From Gymnopilus junonius (Eukaryota > Basidiomycota > Agaricomycetes > Agaricales > Galerinaceae), in contig JADNYJ010000022.1 in the NCBI GenBank assembly GCA_015501075.1, positions 248,001 to 312,000 on the forward strand: a DNA stretch of 64,000 bases. The letters run 5' to 3'. Every line of letters begins with the position of its first letter. The stretch's first letter is position 1. The notes under the pieces were generated by a model, which searched no databases, was not told the DNA's origin, and worked only from the letters and a program-made list of their open reading frames with translations. Made by a program: the position numbers and the translations under genes. This document shows, piece after piece, positions 1-13,098 of this stretch.

Positions 1-2167
1 ATCAGTACCTGGCAAGATGGCGTGACAAAACAGCGGTCCCATTACACAAACGTTCTCGTGAGTATATTGTACGTGTTTGCGCGCCTTCGACCATTTGACG
101 TTGCCCTTTAGCGCTTAGCACGAACAATCAACCATGAAGACAAACGACTAGAGACTGGATCCGTCCCACAGGTCGTCTTCTACCAATCTGGTATCGGTTC
201 GGAGAACAACTTCTACTCCGAGTATATCGAGGGTACTCTTTCTGATTTCATTTTCATGCACGTTTTCCAACGTTCAATGGTCACTGTTTCGACAGGTACA
301 ACAGGAGATTCTTTAGGTGGATACTTTCGTCCTGGAGGCTTCCGTCGTGTTCTGAGTTCCTCCCAGCTGATAAGGTTGAAGAAGCATATGCATTCCTTGC
401 TCAGTAAGCGGTTTTATTTATGCGATTTGAAGGCCTGTAGCATTTATGATCACCATTGAATTTTCCAGTAATTACAAGCCTGGCGACGAGGTGCGAATTT
501 ATGTTTTCATTTTTCCTTCGCAAAACCTTTGTTTAAATTTATCTTGACAGATTTTTATATTCGGCTTTTCCAGAGTACGGCTCTGCCATACGTCTCTATC
601 TTCTAGCTTAACACCTCCCCAAAAAATTTTTGTTTCATCCCAGGGCGCATATACTGCACGAATGGTTGCCATGCTTGTCGTGCGCACATTTTGCCATTAT
701 CATTATACTGAGGCTTATCGACCGATTTCGCTTAGGGAGAAATAGGTGTGCTTAACAGGAAGGATATGGACAATTTTGCAGGCATCTTTCTTGATTTTCA
801 GAAACTTGGGAAGTCCACCGACTCGAAGGGTATGCCACCTTCTTGCTAAAGGGTAACTTTGGTTTCATCATTTTGACAGAAAAGAAGGCGCTGGAAGAGA
901 AGCTAGCTCGATGGCGCAGTCCAGAATCTGAAGGGAAACGACGTGCGAATAAACATAACTTTTCAGTCAAGTAAGCAAAATTCTGCGCTGAACGATGTTA
1001 TGCTCAGTGGTCCAAGGTGCCTCGGTGTATGGGACACTGTTGGAAAACTAGGTCTTCCAGAAGAAATAACTGTGATACCCAGGAAGTCATACAACATTTT
1101 TGGTTTCCCTGACCGAATATTAGGAGAACATGTTGAACATGCTTTCCAAGCTCTCGCACTTAATGAGATGCGAGTCGATTTTGTCCGTCAACCATACAAT
1201 TATTGTATATTTTAATTAACAATATTTTCAGGATTGCAATAAGTTCATCCAGTCCGAGGCTGGGAAACTCAAGCATCAGACTTTGAAACAAGTGAGGCGA
1301 ATAGTTACTGCACGAGAGTCTATATTGACTTTTCCCCTCTACTTGCGTGTATATAGTGCTGGTTTTCAGGTTGCCATTCGGATGTAAGTTCTATGCATCA
1401 GTACGACCACTGAACTAGTAACTCACCTCACAGATAGGTTGGTGGCGGATACAAGCATCATGATCTCGCAGATCTTGCGCTCATTTGGATGGCGGTCGGT
1501 CCCTATTTCTTGTCCATACTTAAATTTCGTTTTCATGATATTGCTAGGCGCAAGTGGAAAAATTTTTATCCCTCGATATCGACTATCTAGAAAATATTCT
1601 GCAGCCAGTCGCCCCATGGGGGACACAGAAACCTCACAAGTGAGTGATGATATCCACATCGAAGTACCGAAACACTCAAGTTCTCGGTTTCCCATAAAAT
1701 ATATACATAGTTCGGCGACAGGCATTTTCATGCTCGCAAACACTGTACAAAGAACTTTACCTGCGCAGCCACATGACCCGGAAACGCATGAATCATTCCA
1801 CCCCTCCGTTCTGCAACAAACCAAATTATCTCAATCTGTCTCAGAAACTTTGACTCTTTCCCCCGATTTCGTTGCGCCTCTGTCACCACTAGAAGAATAT
1901 ATGAAAAAGAAATGGCCTTATGACCCGGATTCTCCTCAAGCGAAGGCCTACACTATCAAGGTGCAGCGACAGGCGGAGGGCAAAGTGGCCACCGCTAAAA
2001 CGACGTCGTGGGTCAGATCCATTTTGCGCTCTGTTTCGAGTTCTTCCACTACCGTCAACCAAAAGGTGACTATCGAAACTAGTCGAGAACGGAGACGCAC
2101 AATCAAGACCAGTCTCGACATATTCTCGAGTATCCCACGGGGTACTCAGCGGCCACGCAGAAATTAG
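1..2167 (+). CDS. DUF2235 alpha/beta-hydrolase (Tle1-like), 5' end outside the window
   Basis: This is the 3' part of a DUF2235 protein, a fungal family with the alpha/beta-hydrolase fold related to T6SS Tle1 phospholipases. The frame is open at base 1 and is cut by short introns (first donor near 58). Hallmarks appear in the family order: YQSGIG near 182; the nucleophile elbow GFSRGAYTAR split by an intron (FGFSR at 559-574, GAYTAR from 644); the acid-residue block CLGVWDTVG near 1018-1044; and the histidine block GCHSDVGGGY, split by an intron (about 1366-1384, then 1438-1452), followed by HDLADLALIWMA. Ser, Asp and His of a catalytic triad are therefore all present, so the enzyme is probably active. 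The C-terminal tail (about 1840-2167) is basic and Ser/Thr-rich and ends RGTQRPRRN. No N-terminus or targeting signal can be judged. The substrate is unknown; lipid or ester hydrolysis is inferred from the fold only. Confidence 0.85.
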
Positions 2168-2587
2168 CTTTTTGACGCAGGCTTTTCTCCCGCAATTTTG
2201 AATTGAATTGACTCATGGGATGCCTAGTTAGCCTGCCAAGGGATACCTTACAATTTTGTTGGAATTTGTCGGGTTTCCGTGAAGGTTTTCTAATGTACTA
2301 CTTATTACTGTAAGAATTCTTGCATATGTAATTTGTACCCCGTACGACCAACCGGTTGGATAACGCGCATGTCTTTGAATTGTGATTTATTTTTGTAGTC
2401 AAGTTTTGTGATGCATGTGGACTGTCACTCAGGCCTTGTAATGCCTAAAATATCCTTGTGCCTACTCTGCTACTGCAGTCACAACCCCTGAGAAGCTCGT
2501 GAGTACTTATATCACTTGCTAACCTACCACTGTCCTGTTGAGCATCCCCAATCTGAAGTCCTCGATGTTTCGATAGCAGATATAGGA
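2168..2587. other. Intergenic, DUF2235 gene to large membrane-protein gene
   Basis: The spacer is AT-rich and carries the 3' end of the upstream gene and the promoter of the next one, both on the + strand. I see no gene. The frame of the downstream protein stays open back to about 2516 without an ATG, so 5' sequence from about 2516 would be coding only if an unseen upstream exon exists. Confidence 0.5.
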
Positions 2588-5500
2588 ATGGCAGTAAAGG
2601 ATCTTGTGCGACAATTTGAATCCTTTGAGCATCATCAGCCTTCTGCAAAACGCTCCCTTTCTCAAGGTCGATCAGCACCCAAAGGTAGTCGACTAGACCA
2701 TGTCGACCAGAATGGAGACGACACTCATGAAGAAACTTTGTCTCGAAATGCCCGGTTCGTTAAGCACCCAACTACACCTAATTTGAGCCCTCCACGACGA
2801 CTTTCTTCGAGCCAATCACCGTCGAGTCCACGGCCAGAATCATCTTCTCAGTCGCATACCGCGACGCCGGTTTCCACCACTTCAAGGCGCCCCATCGCCT
2901 CTGACACAACTACTTTAAAGGCCTCAGGTTCGCAATCCTCCAGCTTAATACCCCATATGATGAAATCTTTACTCGCGACGCATCTCGGCCCTCAAGGCTC
3001 CTTGGCTCACTCGTCCACTGTCCTTGACTCTCATGAACCAACCTCTGTTGAAGAACACACATATCCCCCTGATATCTGGCCACGCTCCGATGCGTACTCT
3101 CTGCGTCATTTGAATCCCAGCAATCCTTCTCGCAACGGAAGACGCTCTCTTAAACCTGTTCCTGCCCCCATCGTGTTTTCCAGGAGGGCGTATCCTCTAA
3201 GCCTTCCCAAGCTTGATAATTACATTGCTTCTCTACCTCCTCCATTCATAGGTGATGGGGACAAAGATGCCTCAGGAGGCTTGTTTCCCCCTATGGATGC
3301 GTTGGCTAAGACAGGACACTCACTCGAGGATCTGGAAACCAATTCTGTAGTCGCTCCTGTTTGGAGAAATCGTGTATCCATCGTCGGCGGTTCTATCAGT
3401 GCTTTGATTGGGTTGTTGGTAGAGTGGAATTGCTCACATTCTTTTATGCTTATTCTCTGATATAATGACACAGGGTTCCAGTGCTCTTGCTTCCTTTTAC
3501 AGCCTACAGGGACTCATCAATACAGTGCAGGTATTTGCATTGATCTTGAGCACCATAGGTATGCCGGCTTTAATTTTCTTGTGAGCTAATCTAAATTTCG
3601 GTTGTAGTTTCAATAGGTGGCTTCAAGAATGCCGAGGATAAATGGCGGCAACTCTTCCTTGGTACAATGTCAGTCGTGTATCCCAAGAGACTCAAGAATT
3701 CACCTCAACCTCAACACTTTTTATAGCCCGAACATTTTAGCCCTGAACTTTGCTCCAGTCGTGGCCCAGTCCCTATTGTTTTTGCTTATCATCATGGCAA
3801 TTGGGGGCGTCCTCCTCTACTTCTTTTACAAATCAACGATGCAATGTGACCGGTATACATCTGTAGAAGGCCTACAGCAAACAGAGTCCAGAAGTGCGCA
3901 GTGGGGTATCATCATTGTTACCTTTTTGTTGCTTGTCCTTTATCTGCCCTTAAGTACCATGTCTGTTCACGTGCTCGTCTGGTCTCAAGAATTATGGGCA
4001 ATACCCAATCCGTACGTAAACGCTACAACCTTTCCCCCTGTAGTTCCGCCTTTAGGCCCTCCCAACGAATATCGCGATCCTCTAGACTTCTGCTGGACAA
4101 CTACGATGAAGCGCAACGAGGTTAACTATGCTCCAATCGCCGTTGTATTATCGGCAATTGTCTTCATTTTCGTGAGTGAGTGATTAGATTCGTTGACGAG
4201 GCTGTCTGACAATATCCAAGTTTGGAGTGTGGTTCCCTATCGTGCTGCGTAGTGTGATTAAGCGGTCTGTACCAAAGGTGGCAAAATTCACGGAACTTGG
4301 TCGCCTTCGCAGTATAGTAGATATGGATGGAGAGTACCAGCGGTTGCTCAACCGCGATAGGAATCCCTTTGCTTTCCTGTACAATGGTATGAAGTCTCGT
4401 ACCGCATTGTTTTTCATCATTCAAAGGAAATAACAGGATTTCGCCGCGGCTGGGGCACGTACATATCGACCTACCTCTTTGCGAAACTCAGCACGCTTGT
4501 GATCATCGCAGTCATAGATCCCGATAATTGTTTATTTCGTTCTCTTTCTCGCACGACAGTACCCATGGTTCGACAGTCACTCTTGCTAGTATCCACAGTC
4601 TGTTTCTTCATCGCACAATGCTCTTTCACACCATTTTTGAATCCAGTAAACAATGCAAGTGAATGGACGTCCAGGCTCAATTATCTGTCAACTGCAGCAA
4701 CAGCTCTTCTCGTTACTCTGAATGTACCTGGAAAAGACATCATCAACTCCTACGTACTTTATTGGTATAATTTATGTTTTGACGTGGCTGCACTCGTTCT
4801 AATCATTATTGGGTTACTTTAGCATCTATGTTATAACTTATGGACTAGGATTTTGTGCGTTAACATTTTCCCACCCTCGTGACTCTATGCTGAAATCTCT
4901 GAAAGATTTTTCATGCATCGACTTCAATTGGTCGCAGAGAATGGTTAAGAGTAAGCTTCCGTTATTTGCCGATCAGCAGGACTCTAGCTGAATGTCGACA
5001 GGATTGACTAGGAGAATCGACTTCAGTAAGTGCAATGGAAGTCCGCACCTTTCCGTATCTTAAGTTATCGAATAGGCATCGATATATTTTCACCCAGGTG
5101 AGCTTTTGCGCTCCTCTAGATGATGAAATAAGGTTTACAACCTCCGAAGACTGGACGTTTCCTCATCCTCCATACATACAAAGCGACGAATTTGGCAAGA
5201 GGCTATAACCGCCCTTCTCCTCACTGATCCAGACAGTAAGATACCGACAGAGCAGGCTATGATTTTTGCTGAAGCACGCGACTCTGAGTTTTCTTCTTAC
5301 CTTCTGAACTTTATGGGCACCCCTGGCGAAAGACACGTCGAGAATTTAAAAGTTCGAGACTTCCTCTCTTCTGGAATGCAGGGGCTAACAATGATTTCGT
5401 AGATTTTGCGCGAAGTTGGTTCAATCAAATACCATAGAGCCGTCTCCCTCACTTCAGGCCCGGATTTTGCTTGGTATAGAGGCCTAGAATCCACGATCCA

Positions 5501-7120
5501 GAAGAATTTCATTGGACCCGATAGTTACTGGAAGAAGCCTGACAGTGTGCAAAATACCCATCATGCAAATCATTTTGGGAATGCATGGTGGATCCCTTTT
5601 CCACCCACACTTGCAAGTATAAATTCTATTTTATTCAATTCCAGACCTAAATTTTGGTTTCTCAGGTCATCCGATATGATCACGGCCCATATGCAGTCCT
5701 AAAAGATGCTTGTGATCTGGAGGAATATATTACCCAGAATTCAAGTCCAGAAATTCGAAGACGCCGCTACGTGCGGATGTCTCTTCGAGTATTGGAGGGC
5801 CGGGTCGTAAGATGGCCCTATGAACATATCCGGGTAAATATTTATTGATTTTACTGCAGGGAATAATTCTAACAACCTTCGAGCGTGTGGGATCAAACAC
5901 CAGGTTCTGGTGCTGTGGGAGCCGATACAGTGCGGTGACTTCTGTGCGCTACGATTATGCACTCCTTGCCATCCGACGCAGTGGTCATCTCATGTGGCAA
6001 GGATTGCAACTTGGAAGTGGATTTGACATTGAACTCAGATACTCGAAAGATATCATTACATCCGGCGAGATCATAGGGTTGACAGAGGAATACGATCTCA
6101 CATCTTCTTTGGCTCAATTTCTCGAGATCAATAAGGATCTTATTGACGAAAACCTCCTTCACATAGAGGAAAAGCTCAGTCGTTACCGAAAACATCACCG
6201 GAAGGAATGTCGGTGGAAAGTGCATGTCATGACCTATCGCTTTTTATCGTTTATTTATGACCATCCTCGGGATCCTCACGGATTGACCCAGGCCTGCCTT
6301 GATTTCGAAAGAGATCCCCGCGTCCAAAGCCTGCTGTTGAACAACGAAACTGTGTTCAGATCAGCCCATGCTCGCCTATTAGCGGTTTCAACATCTGAGG
6401 CTGCCACTTGGTGGTATATCTTTTGGGTGAGCTTTCCTACATATTCTGACAAGTTTTCCTTGTTAAACCTTCATAGGACGACTTGTGGCGCAGAAACTAT
6501 GATACGATCTCTGCGTTGCAGAAATACGCGACCGACTTCTGTCCTTATTACAGGACTTCGATTGCTTACACACCGATGCCACGCCCAGCTTTAGAGGTAT
6601 TTCTTATTCAGAGAGGCATGCTTCACAAAAGTCCCCATTTTTTCGACTTCTTCCATGCTGGCTTCTTAAATAAATTGTATCTTCGATTAAACGATACGGT
6701 TTTCAGGGACTCCGGGCAGGCGAGCATTTATGCCTTTTCCTTTTTCTTTTGTGTTTGCTGACCATACTTTAGGCTGTAATGTTTCACCTTGGAAGTGACA
6801 AACGAGAACTGGATATGGAAGATATTGATATACTTACGCAAGGACAGTCGTCCACTCTGGGAACTGGCGGGGGGACGGACCATAATGATTCTTGGATACG
6901 GACCCGACCCGCTTACAGGTGGGAGGGGCTGTTAAATGACCCACCACGCATAGCTGGCCATCAACTACGGAGACATTGGCAAGCAAAGTTGGGCGCCTGG
7001 ATGGGCTTGACCCCATTATGGAGATCTGGGACACCTTCGAATGGACTATCGTTGGACGTTAGGGTAAAGAATGGACAATATGTACTCTTTGATGAATTTA
7101 GGGACTCTATACAGAATTAA
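2588..7120 (+). CDS. Large multi-pass membrane protein, function unknown
   Basis: I do not recognise a named family. The gene has roughly 20 exons and would encode about 1,200 residues. The first exon (2588-3418) gives a low-complexity, Ser/Pro-rich cytosolic-type N-terminus, then hydrophobic segments follow: near 3370-3480, 3530-3620, 3745-3830 (SLLFLLIIMAIGGVLLYFFY), 3900-3990, 4130-4240, 4470-4510, 4560-4640 and 4740-4860. After these about eight segments comes a long soluble C-terminal half (5100-7120) with charged helices such as RYRKHHRKECRWKVHV and a Trp-rich stretch (AATWWYIFWDDLWRR). The start is the first ATG in the open frame (MAVKDLVRQFESF). The stop is followed by a short spacer before RRP36. 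It resembles conserved hypothetical agaricomycete proteins; a transport or channel role would be a guess. Confidence 0.7.
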
Positions 7121-7335
7121 TTTTGTCTTGTGTTCATTGCTTGATTGGTTGACGGGGCCATTCTGGGTCATTTAAGGAACATTTAGTGTTTGGCTGTACC
7201 ACTGTAGTAATTACATCAGTTTGCTTTCTGTCAGTCCACTGAAACTTTCTTGGCAGTTCAAGGTTCGATTCGGCCAATGCCGGCGGGAATTAATACCGTA
7301 ACCAAATTTAGTTGGGCACTTTCTTGAACTTTGAA

Positions 7336-8800
7336 ATGCCTCGTCGACCTCGACCAGCACATAGGCCTCCGCCACGCACAGCTGATGACAAACCGAAGGC
7401 CAACAATTCATTGAACAAACCAAATTCTGCCCCTGAAACTCGCTTCCTTGATCCAGAACCAGAGAATAGCGAACAAGATGATGTATCTAGCGGTTCAGAT
7501 GGGAACGCATCTGAAGAATTCGAAGAGGGTTCGAGCCAAGACTCTGCAGTAAATGAGGACTCAGAAGATGAAGGGGAGGATGAGAACGCGGACTCTCCAC
7601 GCATTGCTCAGTGGGAGGACGACGATGATGACCAGTTTTTGCAAGAAAGCAAAGACGTGGAAGTGGACTTGCCTTTGGAGGTATGCACCCTGTTAAATCA
7701 CTCTACTAAACTCGTTCTGACGCTCTTTCTAGAAGTCATTGAGAAGCAGTATGGCAGATTTGGTTTATTGCAACAAACATTTATATCGACTCACTGCATT
7801 GAACTAGACCTACACGACCTACCGCTTGGGGCCCTACGTCGAGCTCAACGACTTATACGCCAGGCAGAACCTGATAGTGATTCAGATTCAGAGAAACAAA
7901 GTGAAAGCGACTCTGCCGCAGAATCCGATACCCAAGATACTAAAGGCAAGAGTAAAGAAAAGGTAGAATGGAGTGCCAAACCCAGAAATGACATTTCAAA
8001 GAGACAGAACAAGCATGCGTAAGCAGTTTAATCCTTACCTGTCTGGAGATGGGTAGCTAAAGTTGAACAATTCTCTACAGTCCAATCGAAGTTACTTCCA
8101 AGAAACCGGTGACGAGGAGGAGAACTGTTGTAGAAGTACCTAAAATTGTGAGAATCAATTAACTCATTACAATGTCGATTAGACTAAAAATTGATCAAGG
8201 TTCCACGCGACCCAAGGTTTCTACCCACTGCAGGACAATTTTCTGCAGAGAAATTCCAGAAGCAATACAATTTCCTGGCCGAAAATCATAAAACGGAGCT
8301 TTCAACTCTGCGGGACATGTTGAGGAAAGCGCGCAAGTTACTGGCTTCATCGCCGAGAGACTTGAGGAGCGAAAGGGAGCAGGAAGTAGAAAGGCTGGAG
8401 CGGGCAGTCAAGCGTGCTGAGAGTATGGTGAATAAAGATCGACTGGACCAGGTGGAAAGAGAGGCGATGAGCAAAGTCAAGAAGGAGGAGAAAGAGAAAA
8501 GGGCCCAAGGAAAAAAGGCATGGTATCTGAAGAAAGGTATATTCTGGTTTATCTATTGTTGGATGGGCGCTAATAAACCTACACCAATCAGATGAAAAGC
8601 AGAGGCTAGTTGTACATGCTCGGTATGAAGCGCTTGCAAAGGAGGGGGGACAACGGGCTGTTAAGAAGGCGATCGAGAAGAGGCAAAAGAAAATCAGTCA
8701 GAAAGAGAAAAGGTCGCGGCCATTCGCAAAAGGCGAAGGCAAACGATTATTGGAAGCCGATGGAGGACAGCCAAACACGAAGCGAAGGCGAGTAGCTTAG
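7336..8800 (+). CDS. RRP36: rRNA biogenesis protein Rrp36
   Basis: Rrp36 is a component of the 90S/SSU processome and is needed for early cleavages of pre-18S rRNA in the nucleolus. The N-terminal half is basic and then strongly acidic (runs of D/E/S, about residues 50-110). A short helix ALRRAQRLI follows, as in the family. The core begins at about 8080 with [13 protein letters not shown], then VVEVPK and [12 protein letters not shown], and continues into the [14 protein letters not shown] and [12 protein letters not shown] helices. The C-terminus is a basic coiled coil ([20 protein letters not shown]) ending PNTKRRRVA, a likely nuclear signal. Four introns are supported, near 7681-7733, 8022-8080, 8149-8195 and 8537-8590. 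The order and spacing of the conserved core match the family, so the call is firm. Confidence 0.92.
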
Positions 8801-8925
8801 GTAGAGCGTGGGAAAAGAGTAAAAATAGACAACTTGAACGACGAAAGAAATGTCGGAGCGCCTTTATTTGTATTAACCTATGACCATCCTCTACCGCTTC
8901 ACCTTTTCATTGCAGTCCCTCTCCA

Positions 8926-11360
8926 ATGTCCGTCCACACTGATCACCTAGATGATAATGAAGACATTGACATTTACAGAGGCGACCCGCCTGGCCCTGAT
9001 CCGTCCATCCATTTCTCTTCATCCGCATCATCATCATCATCGTCATCTTCATCCTTCTTAGCCGCAGGGCGTCTGGGTGCCATTGCAACTAAACTAGAGC
9101 TTGCAATTTCGAGATGGGCAAGAAATGTGAGGGGAAATTCTTCGCTGGCCTCGGACACATCGTCTACTTCTTCATCTTCTTCTTCCTCGCGATCCTCAGT
9201 AGTCACCCTGACAAAGTCTCAGCTTGCAAGGAGGAAAAGGCGTCGCAGCATGTCCTCATTGCGTTCCATGCAGTCAGAAGAACGCGAGATTGCCGCTCGG
9301 ATCACACGTTTGAAAGCCTTAGAAAAATCCAGGCAGATACCGAGAGAATTCGGTCTCTATCTCCCCCCTTCCATGGCTCCACCTGCACTCCAACTCCCGG
9401 CTCAGACTGATCGCGAAAAATGTCATGCTGAGGACCAGCCCATTACTTGGACGACCTCACTGTCATTGGTACTGGCTCAGCTTGACCTCGCAATCCGCAG
9501 GTCTGCCAGAAAACGTCGTCTTTGCGGAAAGCAGAGAGGATCCGCAGACGACAATGCCGTCAGTGAAACTTCCGCAGCGTTCCTGCCTGCTCACACACCT
9601 CTTCGCTATAGAGGGTCGTCTGCTCCGCCCTCCAAATCTGTCTCGTCTCTCGGTGGACGTAGGGTCAAGAAAGGGAAACACAGAGCCACACCCGAACAAA
9701 CATCAGCTCCCATAGCCAAGCTTGAAGACTTGCAGGCAAAGCCTGAAGCTTGGTTCCTTGATGTCGCCAACCCCACTTGGGCAGACTTGAAGGCGATCGG
9801 CAAGGTATGTGCTTTGCGTCATAGGGACACATAACCGAAATCCAACATCCTTTTAGCTGCTGCATATTCATCCTTTGACACTAGAGGATATTCTTCAACA
9901 AGATCCACGGGAGAAATTGGAACTTTTCAATAAACTTGGCTACTACTTTATATCCTTCCGAGCTATTGAAAGTCAAGAAACGAGAGAGAAGTTCCGTCGG
10001 GAAGCCGGTCTTTCTGATCCGTCAGGAAGCAAGTCAGCGGTTGATGATGGCTTCATCGGGGCTGCCAATGTCTATTTAACGATTTTCAAAGACGGAATAT
10101 GTTGTGTGCGTATCATTGAGAGTCTTTGATGCATTCACGCTTACTGTCGTCGCAGTTTCATTTCACAGATATGTCAGGTACTTAACTCCATTTCCTACTA
10201 CCTCCCTACATTCATCTTGATCGCAGAGCATACCAACCGCGTGCGGGACAGACTCCTTTTGTTGGAACGAGTTACAAATAAGTCTTCTGGTCAGGTGCAT
10301 TTTTATGGACGCAGTCTCAATGCTGACACATCTTAGATTGGATTACCCACAACATCCTGGACTCAATTGTGGACTCTTTTTTGCCCTTTCTGGAAGAGAT
10401 CGAGAAGGAAGTGATGGCAATTGACCACATTGTTTATGCGGGATCCTCAGACACCCTGCCGACTGGGTTTGATATAGAGCTCAGCTATCCTGCATCAAAG
10501 GCTCCCGCTCAAAAAGACGAACTTACTGAAAAAAAGGTGGATGTCTCTTCTTTGCAAGATAAATATTCCCCTGCTTCTAAGCTGCACGAGTCCTTCCGCC
10601 CACGCTTTGCCTCTCCACGTCTCACCATCCGACTTCTGCTTCGCCGTGCCAAACGTCATATATCTCATTCTTGGAGCCGCTTCTGGGCCAAATCTGAGCC
10701 TCCCCCAAGTTCTATCCAACTCAATCTTCGACGAATGGCCAGAACCAGAAAACTTGTCACTGTTCTGAGTCGTTTACTCGCTACGAAGTCCGAAGTAGTT
10801 GCTCGGATTCGAAAAAGGGTCTCAATAGCTGCACCTGGCAAACAGATCGGAGAGGACCTTGAATTGTCCATTTACATGGGAGACGTTCAAGGTGAGAATA
10901 AGTCTTATCTCATCACACCTACTCTTAAACTGTATCATTTGTTGTAATAGATCATATATTGACTCTGCAACATTCTTTGGCCTATTATGAACAGGTCCTT
11001 GGTCACTCGCATCCTACTTACCTTTCGCAGATTCGCTCGATGTCCGAGAATGCCAAATCAGGTGCGGGCAAGAAGTTGCTTTATCTGACTTGCGTTACAC
11101 TCTCGGTTCTATGCATTCAGACTTTAACAGGTATGTACTTCCAACTTCTTATTTCGCCGATACCGTTATGTAATCGAGTATCTTTTCAAGGTCTCTTTTC
11201 CATGAATGTCAATATACCCCACAATAAACATGCAGCTGGTCACCCGTTCAACTGGTTCTATGTTATTTTGGCACTGTCGGCTCTAATCGTCTTCTCTTTC
11301 CTTCAACTTGTATGTCACTGGTATAGAACCAGAAGACGACATCACGGACGACCTCTATGA
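8926..11360 (+). CDS. CorA-family Mg2+ transporter (Alr1/Mnr2 type) with an SMN signature
   Basis: CorA/Alr/Mnr2 proteins are pentameric Mg2+ channels of the plasma or vacuolar membrane. The long N-terminus is Ser-rich (about residues 30-90, a TCA/TCT/TCG tract at 9015-9057) and basic. The CorA core starts near 9745 (WFLDVANPTWADLKAIGK) and continues with HIHPLTLEDILQQDPREKLE, the canonical CorA segment, then a cytosolic beta domain and long stalk helices (DWITHNILDSIVDSFLPFL). Two C-terminal membrane helices lie at about 11080-11160 and 11245-11320. The loop after the first reads GLFSMNVNIPHN, so the signature GMN is SMN here. The tail is basic and short. About seven introns are implied. The Ser/Arg insertion between beta domain and stalk (10480-10860) is long for a bacterial CorA but common in fungal ones. 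Confidence 0.88.
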
Positions 11361-11547
11361 TTCAAATTGTCACCATTCATTTATTCGACATTCACGTTGT
11401 TTTGATACCACATAGATACCTTCATGTAGGAAAAATGGAAAGTCCCACTCAATTTGCATGCTACAAAATTGTAAACAAGTATCACGATAGATAGATTCCG
11501 CATTCAAATATTTACACAAATAGAACAAGTCAAAGATCATTAATGGG

Positions 11548-12990
11548 TCATGAAGATTCGTGAATGGGCGGCAGGTCCTTCCTGAGGCCTTGCCTTGTAA
11601 GAGCGTCATTAGCTTCCGTCAAGGCTTCTTGTACTTTAAGGTAAAAAATCCGTTAGTTGGAAGCACGTATGAATAATGAGCATGATACGGACCTTTCTCC
11701 TGGAACAGGGCCTGTCTCTGTTCGAATTCCTTTAAGGTTGCGTCCAGCGTACCACGTTGCCTGCGTATTGTTTCATCGATCCGCTGCAAGTGATCCGTTT
11801 CAGAACGCAGATTTTCCAGGCCTTCTTTTACTTGTAAATGAAGATTTTCAAGTCCGGCGATCTGTTCTAAATATAGGACTCGAACTTCATCCCATTTGCC
11901 TGCACAGTGAAAGGTTATCAAGAAGTTAAACATAGATCCTGATGTAGGCCTTAAAACGCTCACCTGATGCTTGAGCCTCACGAGCAGCAGACGCGTATCT
12001 GGAGAACTGATTATCTAGTTCGTTATTATCTGCCCAAGAGACGGTTTTGAAGTCACCAGTGCTATTCCGCTTGATGCAACTCGATCTCCTAGAAAGAGCT
12101 GGACGAAGTGTAGACTCTGGTAGTGCAGCTTCAGAAGGATCAAGTTCTACTTGTTGTTGAGGGACAGGCTCAGGTGGTTCTGGAATGGGTGCAGATTCTT
12201 GGGGATCGGCTTGTGTTTCTAGCTCGTATGATTCACGTTGAGATAAAAGTAAGACGGGAAGGGGAGGCGGGGAAAACATGTCTGCTGGATTGCCGGTAAC
12301 AGAAGCAGGTGCCGCAGATGATGATGGTCCTCTTTCTGACTGAACGAGACGAGATGGTTGGATGATAGGCAAAGGCTTGTATAGCAAAGCTTGCCTAGCT
12401 TTCGTTGAACTTTCCGGATTGGTTATTGACCTCTGCATGATTTGTTTGGAGGACGAAGAAGGCAGCTGACGACTATTGGATGGGCCTGCGGTAATGGACC
12501 TGCGAGGTAAAGAGTTGGCACGCTTCTGCTGTTCTCGAAACCACTTCTCCATTTCCTTAACTCTGAAATCTGAAGGGGCAACGAATGTCTGGAAAACAAA
12601 TGAATCACTACGAGAAGAAGTCCTGGCAATGGGCATAGTCGTCTTGGCCAATTTCTGACACTTCCGTATCATTCTGTCCTTCAGGTGTCGAATTTCCATG
12701 ATGCGCTCCCAAGAAACCTGTTGTTTCTTGGAGAGCTCATAACTTTCAAGCTTTAATAATTGTTCATACATAGATGCTGTGCTAGGCGGCAGCAGGACCT
12801 GGGTTAAAAGTGGTCAGTGGTGAAGAAAGAAGGATGGACAGAAATGAACTTGAACCTTTAGTTCATCTGGGGTATCAGTAATTTGGATATATCTGGAACC
12901 TTTGAGAGTACGGGTATCATATGGTTCGAGCTGGCCGCGGACGGGACTGGTTCGGAGGATATCAAGGGAGTGAGAAGGATCATGCGACAT
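11548..12990 (-). CDS. Uncharacterised coiled-coil protein
   Basis: I do not recognise a family. The predicted protein is about 420 residues. It begins MSHDPSHSLDILRTSPVR, with the start chosen as the first ATG in the frame; the same frame stays open upstream to about 13040 without another ATG. An N-terminal helical part (YEQLLKLESYELSKKQQVSW, EIRHLKDRMIRKCQKLAK) is followed by a long disordered Ser/Pro/Glu-rich middle (about 12000-12550) and a C-terminal coiled coil with heptad-like spacing (LENLHLQVKEGLENLRSETD, RQRGTLDATLKEFEQRQALF), ending LPPIHESS. Three introns are likely, near 12797-12855, 11899-11963 and 11640-11690. It diverges from PEX16 across a 179-bp spacer. A scaffold or cytoskeletal role is possible, but nothing here proves it. 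Confidence 0.65.
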
Positions 12991-13080
12991 GAGGCGGAGA
13001 GGAAGAGTGGCGAGTCCAGCGGCCAACCGCACTTTAACTGAGCGGCATTACACAAAGCTGCCATCTTAGACAAACTTGTT

Positions 13081-13098
13081 GTGACGGTGACGGTGACG
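13081..13098. repeat. Three tandem GTGACG hexamers in a divergent promoter
   Basis: GTGACG occurs three times head to tail, between the coiled-coil gene (- strand, start 12990) and PEX16 (+ strand, start 13170). The reverse complement CGTCAC is CRE/ATF-like, so a bZIP site shared by both genes is possible. This is inference from the motif alone. Confidence 0.5.

Noticed and set aside
7190..7290. Possible tRNA (GGTTCGATTC resembling a B box near 7259)
   Set aside because: No matching A box or acceptor stem pairing at the right distance; the sequence is the RRP36 promoter.
9114..9410. Second + strand open frame with a hydrophobic stretch inside the CorA gene
   Set aside because: It overlaps the Ser-rich exon of the CorA gene in another frame and has no family support.
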